Assembly: GCA_030272585.1 (NCBI GenBank) | Contig: BSYQ01000006.1 | Location: 1,203,001 to 1,267,000 of the forward strand | Source: Bryopsis sp. KO-2023 | Taxonomy: Eukaryota; Chlorophyta; Ulvophyceae; Bryopsidales; Bryopsidaceae | DNA length: 64,000 nt | Direction of reading: 5' to 3' | In this document: positions 25,404-36,761 of the stretch, piece by piece | How positions within the stretch are numbered: the stretch's first letter is position 1 | How the letters are laid out: every line of letters begins with the position of its first letter | Notes under the pieces: generated by a model | The model's database searches: none | What the model saw: only the letters and a program-made list of their open reading frames with translations | What the model was told of the DNA's origin: nothing | Program-made: the position numbers and the translations under genes

Positions 25404-26937
25404 CAACGTCCATAGGAGTATATCCGATTATCGCGGAGCAGAACTGCAAGCCTCTCCACATAGCCCGCCCAGGGAAAAATAAAAAAAAAAACCAAACTCT
25501 GTTGGCTTACAGACCCCTCGTCGAGCTAACTCCAAACTCAGGAGGGTAGTAGTCGCGACCGCAACAGAAAGGGTCCCCTCAGTTCACGGAAAACCCCGCT
25601 TTTTTTACCCCCAAGCGTCGAAGCGCCGAATCGTTTCACGTCCAAAAAGAGAAAAAACAGACCCTTACCCAACCCTAACCCAACCCAAACCCAAACCCAT
25701 TATTGGCAGCGAACAGCATCCACGACCTCAACACGACCTCAGAAAGCGGACTTCCTGTCTTGTGCAAGTCAGAGTCGCTTATCGGTCGGCGGAAACGTAT
25801 CGGAAATCGAAAAAATGTCAACAGGCCCACAAGAAGTCGAACGCCAACAGGACAAGCGAAAATGTTTCCAAACCCATGGGAAGTCACATCGTCTTTGTCA
25901 CGTGTTTGTGGGTCCGTGAAAACTGGAACAAAAAGTTCACGGAAACAAGGAGAAGTGAGTGTGGGGTGTACTGAGTGTGTTTTTCGTGGTATTTGTGTGT
26001 CGATTTCACGCACGTGATTCCACCGTCAATTCAATGCACGTCACCTTATCGATACTTTTGCGTCAAACAGACGCGCGAGCCCTCAGCGTGTTCTTGCGTC
26101 AAGTTCGCGTGCGTGATTTGGCGATAACTTGGTGTTGTTTGACGCAAGCGCTTGCACAGCGTGAAATACCGCCCACAAAAAGACGCTGACACCCCGTGAA
26201 AGAATCGGTGACGCTACTTTATCATCATTTTATCGCGGTTGGTTTTTTCAGATGTAGTTTATGAAACCCGCTGCTTCTGCTTCTTTTTTGTTGTCGACGC
26301 TGGGGAATTGATGTAAGAATTTCCAGGACATATTACTCACTAGGAGCCATCACGTCGTGCTGTGAGGTTTTCACTCAGATTCAAGTCATGATTTGTGGAT
26401 GCAACACCTCCACGACGAACCTCCTGTCGCCGCCTCTTACTGTTTTGTGGTTGTTAGAATTGGGGTCGGCATTTCACCGCAGAAAGAAAAAGAACAGTTT
26501 TCAAGAATTGGAGATCGCCATTGGTAGTTTGGTTTGTGAGTAAACGAATTCTGATCGATGAATTGCTCAATCAATCACCATTGCACGCGCAGTCCAGATC
26601 GGTTCCCCCAAGGAACTCCAAATTTGTTTAAACAAATATGTTTAAACATCCTCCAATTCAGTATTTCAGAAAACAAACAATTACATTGTGGAGGAGAAAA
26701 CTCTGGGTGGACTCATGCCATGGTGTGTTTATGAAATTTGAGTGAAGTCAAGCAAAAAAAAACGATTGCTTGCATAATAATCTACTTTAATTTCTCCACT
26801 TCCAACTTTCTTTCACTTTCTTAATTTGAACTTTGAGAAACTTCTACCTTCTAAACTTTTCACATAAAACACTCTAAAGTTTCTACATTAAACACTCTAT
26901 CAAAGCTCCTCAATTTATTCCCTATTAGTCATGGTTT

Positions 26938-29900
26938 TCAACCCCCCATTCCATTTCTAATATTAACACCAGATGAAGTCAAAGGCGAAGCTTGAACTAA
27001 GTTTATGTCCCTGTCTCCTCTAGGCTGTGTGCGGCAATCATAGGATAAGGTTTTTTCTGGCATGCATTGTTTGCCACAATGATTCACTTTCTCGGGATGC
27101 AGGATGTTCGTGTGAGTTGATTCATTCTCGGCCCGATGCCGTCTAGCAAGAATCTCATCACTTTTTTGGTTTAAATATCCTGCAATTATTTAAAAAACAA
27201 AAAGTGTGTTGTCAGTTTTAGATTAAGTCCATCATTCGTTAGAGAAAAACATCAATAATATAGTTACTAAAAGGTCATTTTTCCTTCCATGGATCAACCC
27301 TTGTTCAGTTTTCAAAACCGCACCACTCAAGTTTTATAGGTGGAAGGGCAAGATTGAATCCACCAGATGATTCCATGGTTAATTTTGAATTTTACCTCTG
27401 ATCGAAGGGAGATAAACCCCATTGTAAAACTCACAAATCCCCCCATACTGACGAGTGCCATCTTGCTCCATGCCGATTTCCACCTGCGGGATATGATTTT
27501 GAACAGCAGGTCAGACTGGGCATGTTTCTCAGTCAGACATCCCAGATGCTTGCCTTCTATCCCATGACACCATTTGATCAGCCTTTTGCCAATCAGTAGA
27601 GTAAAATCTCACATCATTTGAGAATTTTTTAAAAAAATTTTGCTTTTTTTTCTGGGGAGGAGGGAATTTCTGGCACCTGTTTCATTTACCTTAGTCATCA
27701 ACTCTCTTAGAACATGTGGAAATATGTGAAACACAGATTCTTGGATTTCCAAAAACCCAATGTGGACATTGTAAGCCTTGGTCATTCCATAAACACTGCA
27801 TGCGGATCATGGAAAAAACACACACACAATCAGACACTTAATTTCCATTTCCTGTTTACCTTGGGAAAAATGCTGCAGCAACTATAGACACAAAATTCCC
27901 CCAACACACCCAGCACATGTTTTTCTACATATCAACTGTTTTCACCACTTGTTTTTCAACCTTTTGAATGTATGCAGTCATTCGAGGATGAAAAGAAATT
28001 TTTTTGAAACAATTACTGTTTGCATGCATGCATCTTGTGCTGCAGTCTCACCAGCATGCCACTAGGACTGGGATGCTTGATCCAAATATCAAAAACAAGT
28101 TGTTGAACAGAATTTCATCCATCAATTGTGCACAATCGCAACTGAATGTGTTTGAATAATTTTCATCATCATCATCATCAGTATCATCGACATCAATCTG
28201 GGAATTAAACCAAACCAAAAAAATATCAAAAAAAAACACATGTGTACACACACACACACACACACACAAAACTCTCAAACATGCTCTTTCCTCCAGATAC
28301 ATCCCCTGAAATCAGTTTCATCCGGCAGTCAAGATTCCTGAATTAACATTCCGATTCCCTATTGCGCACTTGTTTGGATCTACTTTGGTCAACCTCCTTG
28401 TTCAGAGATGTTTCTTTTTGCAGTTTTAGTCTCAGTGCCTTCGATCTCTTTACTGGCGCTTCTTTTCCCCATTTCTTAATTTCTGGATGATAAAATATTA
28501 CCATAAGATCGCTTATTTTCAACCTTTTTATTTAAATTTCTGGAGGCTAAAATATTACCATAAGATCCTGCCGGGCTTCCATCCACCAGTCAGCTATCAC
28601 ATTTGTGGTGCTGATTGCTTGACATGCCACCTCCCTCAAAAAAAGCTTGATCAAGCTTTTGTCGTTTATTATCCAAAATCCACCGCTCCCTTGAGAGGCA
28701 TATGTATAGAAACTGGAGTCTACTGCAAATGCTCTCCAATCTGTTATTTGTTGCTGCAAGCTTTTCAAGTAAGTCAGCAACTCTGGGGGTGGTGGATGGT
28801 CTTGGGAAGGAAAACAGTGAATAAATATCCTGAAAAAGGTGGTCAACAGCAATGGGTGAATATTTCCGCCAGCAAAAGTATTGGATGGGGGGTAAATTTG
28901 AACAAGTATCATCCACACACAAATGCATAACCCCTTCCCCCCATACATACAAAAAAAAAATTAAAGAATTTAAGAATTTAAAAAAAAAGTGTTTTTGAGG
29001 GGAAAAAAGAAAATTGTGGAAATGGAAAAGGAAAAAGAGAAAGAGGAAGAGAAAAAGAAAATTCAACTTTAGGTCCTTGGTTATTCTGTTGCTTTCCCCA
29101 CAAGAAAATGTGCGGGTGCAGGAAGCAGATGTATATATATATTTTCCCCACATCTATGGATCCATATCAGAAACTCTACCCGAAAGCATGCCACAGATCA
29201 ACCATGTAGTGCTCCTGCCCTGCTGTGGATGTTGCCCATGGAAATTTCTCATCCTACAAAGCAGCTTTTCTTGGGTCCCAGAGCCCTTTTTCCTTTTGTA
29301 CTGCATTACGATTTGTAGTTTTTTTATTTTATTTGAAGGTTTTTCTGTGCACCATGGCACAGTTCATACAACCGACATCCACCCAGCCAAAATTCAACGA
29401 TGATGACACTGTTGCAGTGTTTAGGATAAAAACCATGGCCTCACAGAAATTCTGACATACTGCATATTTCCTTTTACTGTTTGATGAGTAAGATGGGCTC
29501 ACCGGAAGGAATGCAAACGCCACTATCTCCAGCGAACAGCAAAGAAAAGCGTTGTGGAAATTGGAATTTTTCAGATAGTGCAAAGTTTTGACCACACTTT
29601 TTTCTGACTCCAAGTCTTGTGCTGTTTTATTCTCTCTGTTTTCTTCCTCCTCATGGTATCTTATTGCAACCAGAACTATCCTACAAAAAAGCAAACAGAA
29701 AACCAATAGATAGCCAGAAATCCAGGAAAATACTGTGCAACAAGCATACATTTACAAACACCACAGAAAAAAAAGAAAAAGATCTGCAAGTCTGTCGGAC
29801 TTGATTTGGATTGCATAAAAGATTGGCAGTCCTGGGAATCTCACAACAGGAATATCGACATGTTGAGAATTCTGTGCATGGGGATTTTTCCCAGGGAATG

Positions 29901-30449
29901 TAGAATTCTCTGCAAACGAAATGTGTGTGGGGGGGGATCTTTTGCTCGCCTGTAGTATAAATATAATGCGGATTTCGATCGCTCCAACCTAGCTCCATCC
30001 CACCGCTCGAAAGCAGAGACTCCAGGTTTGGTGGATCGGTAGGGAAAGACTCGGCGAATGAGCTCTTGAGCGTTGTTCACAATCGGCACCTGTTTTCATA
30101 CCAAGCCCCCTTCAGTTTCCGCTCTCCTTGGCGTGGCTTTCCGCAGCGAGTGTGGCGTTACCCCCCGACCGTTAAGTCTTCTCGCTTGTTTCTTCCCCGG
30201 AAGAAGTGGAACAGTTCGTTCTCTGGTTTTTTCTCCTGTGTCGAAAACGATGCGAACGTTGGGGTGAAGCGAACAAGACGTTACAATCAACCTTGTCAGG
30301 GTATCCTGTAAAGAAACATTTGGATTTGCTCAACGGACCATGTCGCCGCGCAGCCGATCGAGCCATTCCGCGGTCTGCCGCGAAGGCGGCTCCATGTAGG
30401 CGTTAGAAGCGCGGGGTGGGCAAAGTTTGTCAGAGAAATTTACCAAGTT
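26938..30449 (-). CDS. Retinoblastoma-related pocket protein (5' end unresolved; apparent frame break)
   Basis: Likely a cell-cycle regulator that binds E2F-type factors. Pocket A: exons 30449-30339, 30305-30162, 30089-29989 and 29680-29503 join in phase; the last reads SNFHNAFLCCSLEIVAFAF, the hallmark helix of RB domain A. An exon from 29451 follows, its 3' end unclear. Pocket B: an exon from 28782 (LEKLAATNNRLESICSRLQ), 28197-28052, 27796-27690 (YGM then KAYNVHIGFLEI, like the pRB YGICKV region), 27483-27396 (ICEFYNGVYLPSIR) and a last exon 27179-26938 with stop. Exon 27796-27690 needs a one-base change at the GGG run 27780-27782 to stay open. The start codon was not found; a possible extra exon ends at 30534. 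A gene with one sequence error or a recent pseudogene are both possible. Confidence 0.75.
28479..28567 (+). repeat. 33-bp direct repeat inside an RB-gene intron
   Basis: AATTTCTGGATGATAAAATA (28479) recurs as AATTTCTGGAGGCTAAAATA (28535); both continue TTACCATAAGATC. On the coding strand each copy contains a possible 3' splice site (CCAG), so the duplication may create alternative acceptors. Confidence 0.6.
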
Positions 30450-31189
30450 CTGAAAATCAACGTTGAGGTGTCAGTCGAAATCTTCAAAAAAATGTTTGCT
30501 TGCGAAAAGCAAACGCTCGAAATAAAAGCCAACCTTCTTCACAGAAGAACACGAGCCGCCACTGGACAGAAACTCCAAGAAACTGGCGCTGACGTGTAAA
30601 TGTCAGTTTATATCGTACCAATTCTCTCCACAAAATTGGAAATTTGTTAATTGTCTTGCATTTCATAGGGCTGATGTGGGGGGGGATTCCTGGGTGAGTT
30701 GTATTCCAGTGCTGGTCCATGGATTTTTCTGAGCTTTTTAAAACGAGTTCTTTCGTTTTTCAACCACCATCGATGGGATATCCCAAAGAGGGATTATTCC
30801 TGCTCCCAAGGAATGTTAGTTGCCCAATGCCTGATGGACCATTTCCCCTCAGGCCTATACTAACATCGATTTTATTTGGCGGACTTGAAACTTATGCCGC
30901 TTATGCACCACATCTGACACGGACACCCGGATGCACCTAATTGAGTGGTGCAATGGGCTTCAGACCTTACGAACATCCTTAACAGAATCATGGAATGGAC
31001 CTTGGACCTAATTAGTCTAATTAATTACACCATTTTTATTGACACTAATTAGTGCCATTTTTATGAACCTTTGTGAAACTAACGAAGGCTTAATAAAGCT
31101 GGCACGTTTTCTCCAAGGAATGAAATCGGCTAGGCCCCGGTCTGGACACTGTGTGGGGACAGGAATCTCACCGACTCACTAAGTCATGG

Positions 31190-31215
31190 CATGGGCCCAT
31201 GAGACCCCGGGGTCT
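31190..31215. repeat. Two adjacent perfect palindromes
   Basis: CATGGGCCCATG (31190-31201) is followed directly by AGACCCCGGGGTCT (31202-31215). Each is its own reverse complement, and both are GC-rich in an AT-rich setting. Confidence 0.8.
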
Positions 31216-31696
31216 TGGCTCTATTTTTATTTTGCCGCTAAATCTCCTTGCTTTCTAGACAACTGGGGTATTTTTCTTTTACACCGATTGAGGTCTTTTT
31301 CCTTTCGGGCCACTTTGGGATTTCATATTTTTGCAAAACTACTTTAGGGACGAATCACCAATGGAATTGTGTTTATTCAATTTTATTTTCAATTGTGCTT
31401 GTTTTCCACTCTTAGGGTCATATTAAGAAACGGTATTCCTGGGAATTCATTTTCTTTACCTTTGAAGTACTTATTTGGGTATTTTTCAAGACTAAAACAA
31501 AAAGTCAAAACATGCGGCGGGACGGGATTCTCTTCTAGGATTGAGGGTTTCCAGACTTTGGTACATTTGAAACTTAAGGGGAACAATGTCACTATGTTTT
31601 ATAGTACGATGCACTTTTCGTCTTTGGTATACGCAAGTGGAGGTGATGAAAAGGGCAAATGGAAAAACTGAAATTACACACCCGAAAGAGGAGCGT

Positions 31697-31729
31697 ATTG
31701 GCTCTAGAGCCAATAGATCTATTGGCTCT
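31697..31729. repeat. Overlapping palindromes built from a 9-mer
   Basis: ATTGGCTCT occurs three times in alternating orientation. 31697-31714 is a perfect 18-bp palindrome (ATTGGCTCTAGAGCCAAT). 31706-31729 is a perfect 24-bp palindrome that shares the middle copy and is centred on AGATCT. Confidence 0.85.
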
Positions 31730-32878
31730 GTTTAATGACGTATTCAAGTTGATTGTGTGTCGAAGTCAGTAGCCACGTTTGGCCAAAAACTATCATTTGT
31801 TCGTCACTAAACCACCACTGGACCGTTTACTGTCTCAAGAACCGATTTTCTAACCACCCCCTCGCACAGCTGGTCAGTGGTCCATCGGCATCGACACTCT
31901 CGAGCGCTCTTTTTGGGTGTTCTCCTCTACCACAGGAAGCAACATGCTTCTCGGAGTACTAGGGCCATATTGGTGGTATCCCTGGGACTTGTGGCGGCGT
32001 ATCCTACAGAACGAGCAGGTGCTGCACGTTTATTTTCGTTTCCAGGGCGATATACTCGTATCTCGATACGTTTGACCCGAGATGCAAGTATACCCCCGCA
32101 ATGACTCGAAAGACTTCTCCAGTGCAATTTGCATCCCTGGCTCCTGGCGTGTGTTGGCGTTCCTCAGCCCACTCTCGTGATGCTAACATGAACAGCGTTC
32201 ATTGGCCTTCCCTTGTTGTGTGGTGTTGAAAGATTCATTCAGGGCGCGGGCTATCTCGCAGCACGGATGCACCTTACAAGTATACCACTTCACTCGCAAA
32301 AAAACCACTGCGAGTAAATCTGGACTGAAGCGAACCATTTTGGCGGCGCTTGCAAGCAAAGTTCCCCCATGTCCGCCCAGGTCGTCCCCAAACGATAAAA
32401 TTTGAACATTTTCAATCATTATCTGACTGGACTGACGGGCGTGGGTTGCCCAAACCCCCCTGGATGGATATTTTTGCTGCTTCCTGGTAGCCTTCCTCCC
32501 TGAAACGTGCGTTCGGTTTAGTCGTCTTTTTTGTCATAATATAGCGGTTCTGAAGAGCGCGTTGCTGTAACACGCAAGCAGTCGCTCCTTCGACGCTCGC
32601 CAGGAAGAACGGTTCTTAGAGAGGAAAAAAAAAGCAAAAAAACAAATAAAAAAACTTTAGGGTGGACGCTTCTTTGCTCATCAGAGGGGATCTTTTCACG
32701 GCAAGGGAAGCGGATCTTCTTCTTTGCGGGTGGATATTTTTTTGTTCCGTCGTGAGGTTTGGTTTCTTTTCCAATACAGAAACGACGGAACGTTTCGTCG
32801 ACAACTCGTCGAACGAAGTGTAGTGCAGCCAGTATTGCGTTTGACGCGCGTTTGGGAGGAAAAAAGTCAATCACAAGC

Positions 32879-33928
32879 ATGGGCGTGAAAGCTGGAATTC
32901 CGGGGGTGAAAGCGCCCTTGAGCGCGAGAACGACCTCCTCAGCCGCGAAATCTGGACCGGTAGCTCCAAAAACTCGTCACGTTTACATGAAGTACTGGAG
33001 TGAGGACTACGAGGCCTCGGCAGACGTCGACTTGGTGGTGGGAAAGTCGACCTTGCCGGTGCACCGCCACGTTCTCTCGGTTTCCGACGTTTTCAGCAAG
33101 GATTTGCGGCCCACCTCGACCACCCCATCATCCATTTCGACGCGAAAGCGCGTGAGGGTCCAAACCGAGGTCAAAGGGGTGACCAAGGAGAACATGATCC
33201 TTCTGTTGAGTCACGTCTACACAACAGACGCGCATCTATCGGCGGAGAACATCGGCGAGGTCCGCCTTCTGGTGGACCTCGCGAATCAGTTCGGGTTTCG
33301 AGCGGTGTCGGCCAAGTGCATGAGCGTGTTGACGACCGACAAGAAATTCCTCGAAGCGGTTAGGGAGGATTTGGATGGAATGGATCCAGACGTGGTGGCT
33401 CCCTGGCTGTGCGTGGCTCAGAAGGCGTCAGGGCCAGCTCTGAAAAAGGTCGTCGCCAAATTCCTCGGGTCAAACTATTTCACAATCTTCGGGAGGGAGC
33501 CCGCGGTCGAAAGGAAAGGCGCGTGGTCGGAAGTCGCAAACGCCGTAACGAGCGATACCGAGCTGTTGCGAATGGTGTCCCACAATCTAGCGCAAGCGTA
33601 CGAAGACAAACCCCAGCGACTGGATTTCGGCTTTGACAGAAACTACGCGGCTGTGTACGGGGTCGGGTTTGGGCTGTTTGTGGGATTCATCGTGCCGGGA
33701 TGGTTCCTGATGGTCGCGATATTCGCGTCGATCTTTTTCGTGGGGAGGAAGTACAGCCAGGGTTTGCAGCATATGGTGGATAATATCACGCGGGGAGTGA
33801 TGCGAAAGCTAATTCAACAGTGCGTTCAGAACGTGGGTTCCCAACCCTTCATGCAAGAAATGCATCCCAATAACGGTAAAATGTATTACCATGCATCCCG
33901 GACTCCCCAGCTAGAATTGCTAGAATGA
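32879..33928 (+). CDS. BTB/POZ-domain protein with C-terminal membrane segment
   Basis: Single exon of 349 residues from the ATG at 32879; an in-frame ATG at 32759 would add 40 basic residues. Residues of about 40-150 resemble a BTB fold: ADVDLVVGKSTLPVHRHVLS matches the conserved D(V)...(A)HR.(V)L(S) core, followed by a helical part (RLLVDLANQFGFRAVSAKCM) like the BTB C-terminal helices. Residues of about 254-290 form a strongly hydrophobic stretch (GVGFGLFVGFIVPGWFLMVA and onward), a membrane anchor unusual for BTB proteins. BTB domains mediate dimerisation or cullin-3 binding; a role as a membrane-bound adaptor is inference. The coding sequence is GC-rich and without introns, unlike its neighbours. 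It is followed by homopolymer-rich sequence. Confidence 0.7.
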   Translation: MGVKAGIPGVKAPLSARTTSSAAKSGPVAPKTRHVYMKYWSEDYEASADVDLVVGKSTLPVHRHVLSVSDVFSKDLRPTSTTPSSISTRKRVRVQTEVKGVTKENMILLLSHVYTTDAHLSAENIGEVRLLVDLANQFGFRAVSAKCMSVLTTDKKFLEAVREDLDGMDPDVVAPWLCVAQKASGPALKKVVAKFLGSNYFTIFGREPAVERKGAWSEVANAVTSDTELLRMVSHNLAQAYEDKPQRLDFGFDRNYAAVYGVGFGLFVGFIVPGWFLMVAIFASIFFVGRKYSQGLQHMVDNITRGVMRKLIQQCVQNVGSQPFMQEMHPNNGKMYYHASRTPQLELLE

Positions 33929-36761
33929 TGGATGTTGAGTGTAGGGAGGAGTGGGGGGGGGGGGGGTAAGGGGAAGAAAATTCTGGGGGTGATTGGCTGA
34001 GAGGGAAAAAAAAAAAAAGTTGGCATAACTCGGAAGATATTGAAAATTTTAACAAAGGAGGAGGGAAAAGTGCAAGGGGAATGTGTGTTTGTGTGTGGTG
34101 TCGAGTAGCCCAAGCAGGGGGTTGAAAAAAAAGAGAGAGGAAGAAAATCGCAGAAATGGGAGGATAAAAGAAAAATTGTATTGAAAGGGATGTTGGGCTA
34201 CTCACGGCGTATAGACGCAATCACAGAATGGGTTGATATATATATATATGGGAAAAAAGGAAAAGTGGATGGGGTTGGATCGTGTCAGTGTTTATACAAA
34301 TTGGGAATACCCCGAAAAGATAGGGGGGGAAAAACAGAGGAAAAGGAGAGAGGAAAAAGAAAAAAAAAGTGAGAAAGAAAAAACATAAATTTTTAAGAAT
34401 GGGTGTGGGATTGTTCGGGGGGTGGGGAAGGGGGTGATTTGTTGTGTTCTTGGTGTGTGTTTTTTTTTTGGGGGGGGGAGGGGGTTGTTTATGTTTCGAA
34501 TAATTAGGTTATGTATTGGAATGTGGCCTGTGAAAGGAAGGCGTTCGTTGAATTTGGAGTTGGGGCTAGCAATGGAAGGTGGATTTATTTTTAGCGGAAT
34601 TGCAGCATATTATGGGATCAAGAATTTCGAGGGGATTGTGCATGTCACGCACACTTGCTTTTCCGCCGATTTTTAAGAAAAGAAAAAGGGGAAGAAAATA
34701 GGGCAAGAAAGAAAGGGAAAAAAGAAACCCACAAGAAAAAACAAGAAGTGATCCCAAACAGACGGTAAAAAGAAAAAAGAATTACGGGAAAAGAAAACCG
34801 TTAAAAAAAAAATAAGAAAATGTGGAAACAAACGGATTGGAGGAAAATGGTGTGGTTTTCTTTTTCTTTGTTTTGATTTTTTGGGTCCCAGGCACCCTTT
34901 CCGGATATGAGAAATTCACAAAAGTGTGAAAAGGAAAATGGGGGGGGGGGGTCTGCACATCAAGTGAAGAGACGGGCAAAAAGTTGGATAGGAAAAATCT
35001 ATATTTGCACAAGAATTTATCAAAAAATATATATATATGTACGACACAACACATTTTTTTTTTAAATGTGGACGTACAAGAGTCCACCGTGGAAGAGGAC
35101 GGCTGCAGTTTGATCAAATGTGATCGAGCCTAGTCGTTTTTAAAATCTTTTTTTTTTTTTTTGTCCTCGACCTGGTTTTTACTCATTGTGCAGACAATCG
35201 GACTCTGAAGTGGAAAGCCCCCCAAAGAAAAAAAAAGTACATTTTCGGGAGGATTTTTTTTTTTTTTTTCGGCCCTGTGGATTCTTTCAGGAACGATAAG
35301 TTGAACTGGTCGAAAAGAAAATCTGTGACAGCAGTAGAGGGTGTTTGGGAAAGTTTGATTTGGGTTTTTTTCTTTTTTTCTTTTCGTCTGTGGGGAAGGG
35401 GGGGAGGGGGGGGGTGTTATCGGCACAATGCACTTCCTTATTATGGGTGCTGTTGACTTTCCTTTTCCTTTTTTTTTTTGTTTTGATCGCCTTATTTCTA
35501 GCGTTTGGACGATATATATCGAAACACACGGCCGCAAGGGAATTCGCTTTCCTTTGCCCGGCTATTGAACTGAAATTTTTGGGTAGGAAAAAGAAAAAGG
35601 GGAAGAAAAAACGAAAGGATAAAAAAAATTTTCAAAAACTGATGGTGTGGTGATCAAGCGAAGAGAATACACACAGATTTTCATTGTTTAGCTAATTTCA
35701 GTAGTAGTTGCTCGTTGATCGAAAAATCCATGTCGTTGGCAAACAGGCAGTTGTTTGGAAGGTCTAGGATTGGCTAGGATGGGAATATCTCCTTGTTGGA
35801 AAACAGGGTGGTGGTAGATTGATTTCGGTTTATTTGTATTTGGATGTACGCACTGTAACTTGAGCTACGGTGAAAGAAAGGAGGATGGGTGGGGTGGACT
35901 GACTAAAAAAAATGACTAAAAAAAGGTCACCAAAAAACCACCGAGAGAGAGTAGTATTGGCCATCCAAATCCACAGACCTCGATTCGAAATTGAAAACAA
36001 AAATTGCATAGTGGAGCAACACTCACTCAATTCATGCCAGCATCATGTCCTGTGATCAATGAAGGGAATGAGCCCAAAAAAAAAAGATGAATCGAAGGGC
36101 TTCCATGAAACACTTTTTCAGCATGGAGCCCCACAGCAACTGTCGTACCTTCTACACTGTATTATTTCCTGTTTTCTTGATTTATTATTATAATTTTTCG
36201 TGTTGCCTCAAGATAGCCAAGGGATGTTCTGGTGGTGACCTCTGTTGTGTTGCAGCAACAGTGATTTATCATCACAAAAAAATAATAATAAACCCCTGGT
36301 GATTTCAAAACAAGGGTGTGTAACAGCAAGGTTACCGGGAGGATTATTTAACAACTGGAGTCTGCAGTCGTGAATGGGATTTTTATTGCCTTCATATATT
36401 CCAGAAATCGAGATTCTTCATCCCTCTTTTTTGAAAAGAACTCAAGCAACAAAATGAAACGTCCTGAAAATAAACCAAAACGTGTCAACATTTCTACCAT
36501 ATTGACAAAACCATTTTTTCGTTTTTCATTTTTTTCTCTTTTGTTCTCTCCATGACTAAAAGCATATCCCACTGCTCGAAAATGAAACGTTGAAAACTCT
36601 CCTCCCTGCATTTCCTTGCAAATGTGATCGGCAGGAATTCCAAAATTTATCCCTCAAAATGAAACGACCAAACGTTTAAATTACGGCAAAATTATGGATT
36701 TCTTGTATTCTCCCTTCTCTCTCTTTTTTTTTCTTTTTTTTTTTTCCTCCCCAATTGCAAA
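33929..36761. other. Low-complexity intergenic region
   Basis: Long G, A and T homopolymer runs and purine-rich stretches dominate. No ORF here has convincing codon pattern, motif or splice context. It separates the converging BTB (plus) and CPP1-like (minus) genes. Confidence 0.4.

Larger units (their letters stand above)
23853..26254. mobile_element. TIR-bounded element, about 2.4 kb, with TA flanks
   Basis: A 30-bp terminal repeat (CATCTGAAAAAACCAACCGC onward) at 23853-23882 is found inverted at 26225-26254, identical through GATAAAATGA. TA flanks both outer edges, consistent with a TA target duplication as in Tc1/mariner-type insertions. Subterminal regions are dense in TTTCACGCT, CAGCGTGAAA and GTTTGACG motifs, as seen in many DNA transposons. 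No transposase ORF is recognisable, so it is probably non-autonomous. Its left edge is 26 bases upstream of the AhpD-like start codon, so it probably lies in that gene's promoter or 5' UTR. Confidence 0.55.
30535..32878. other. Intergenic between RB-related and BTB genes, palindrome-rich
   Basis: The region should contain the divergent promoters of the minus-strand RB-related gene and the plus-strand BTB gene, plus any unresolved 5' exons of the former. ORFs are short and unsupported. It carries two groups of perfect palindromes, listed separately. Confidence 0.4.

Noticed and set aside
25661..25700. Telomere-like ACCCTAACCCAACCC stretch
   Set aside because: Short, irregular and internal to a TIR element; not a telomere or a clear interstitial array.
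28590..28782. Alternative frame of the RB exon (DWRAFAVDSSFYTYASQG)
   Set aside because: Also open, but the other frame (LEKLAATNNRLESICSRLQ) matches the start of pocket B.
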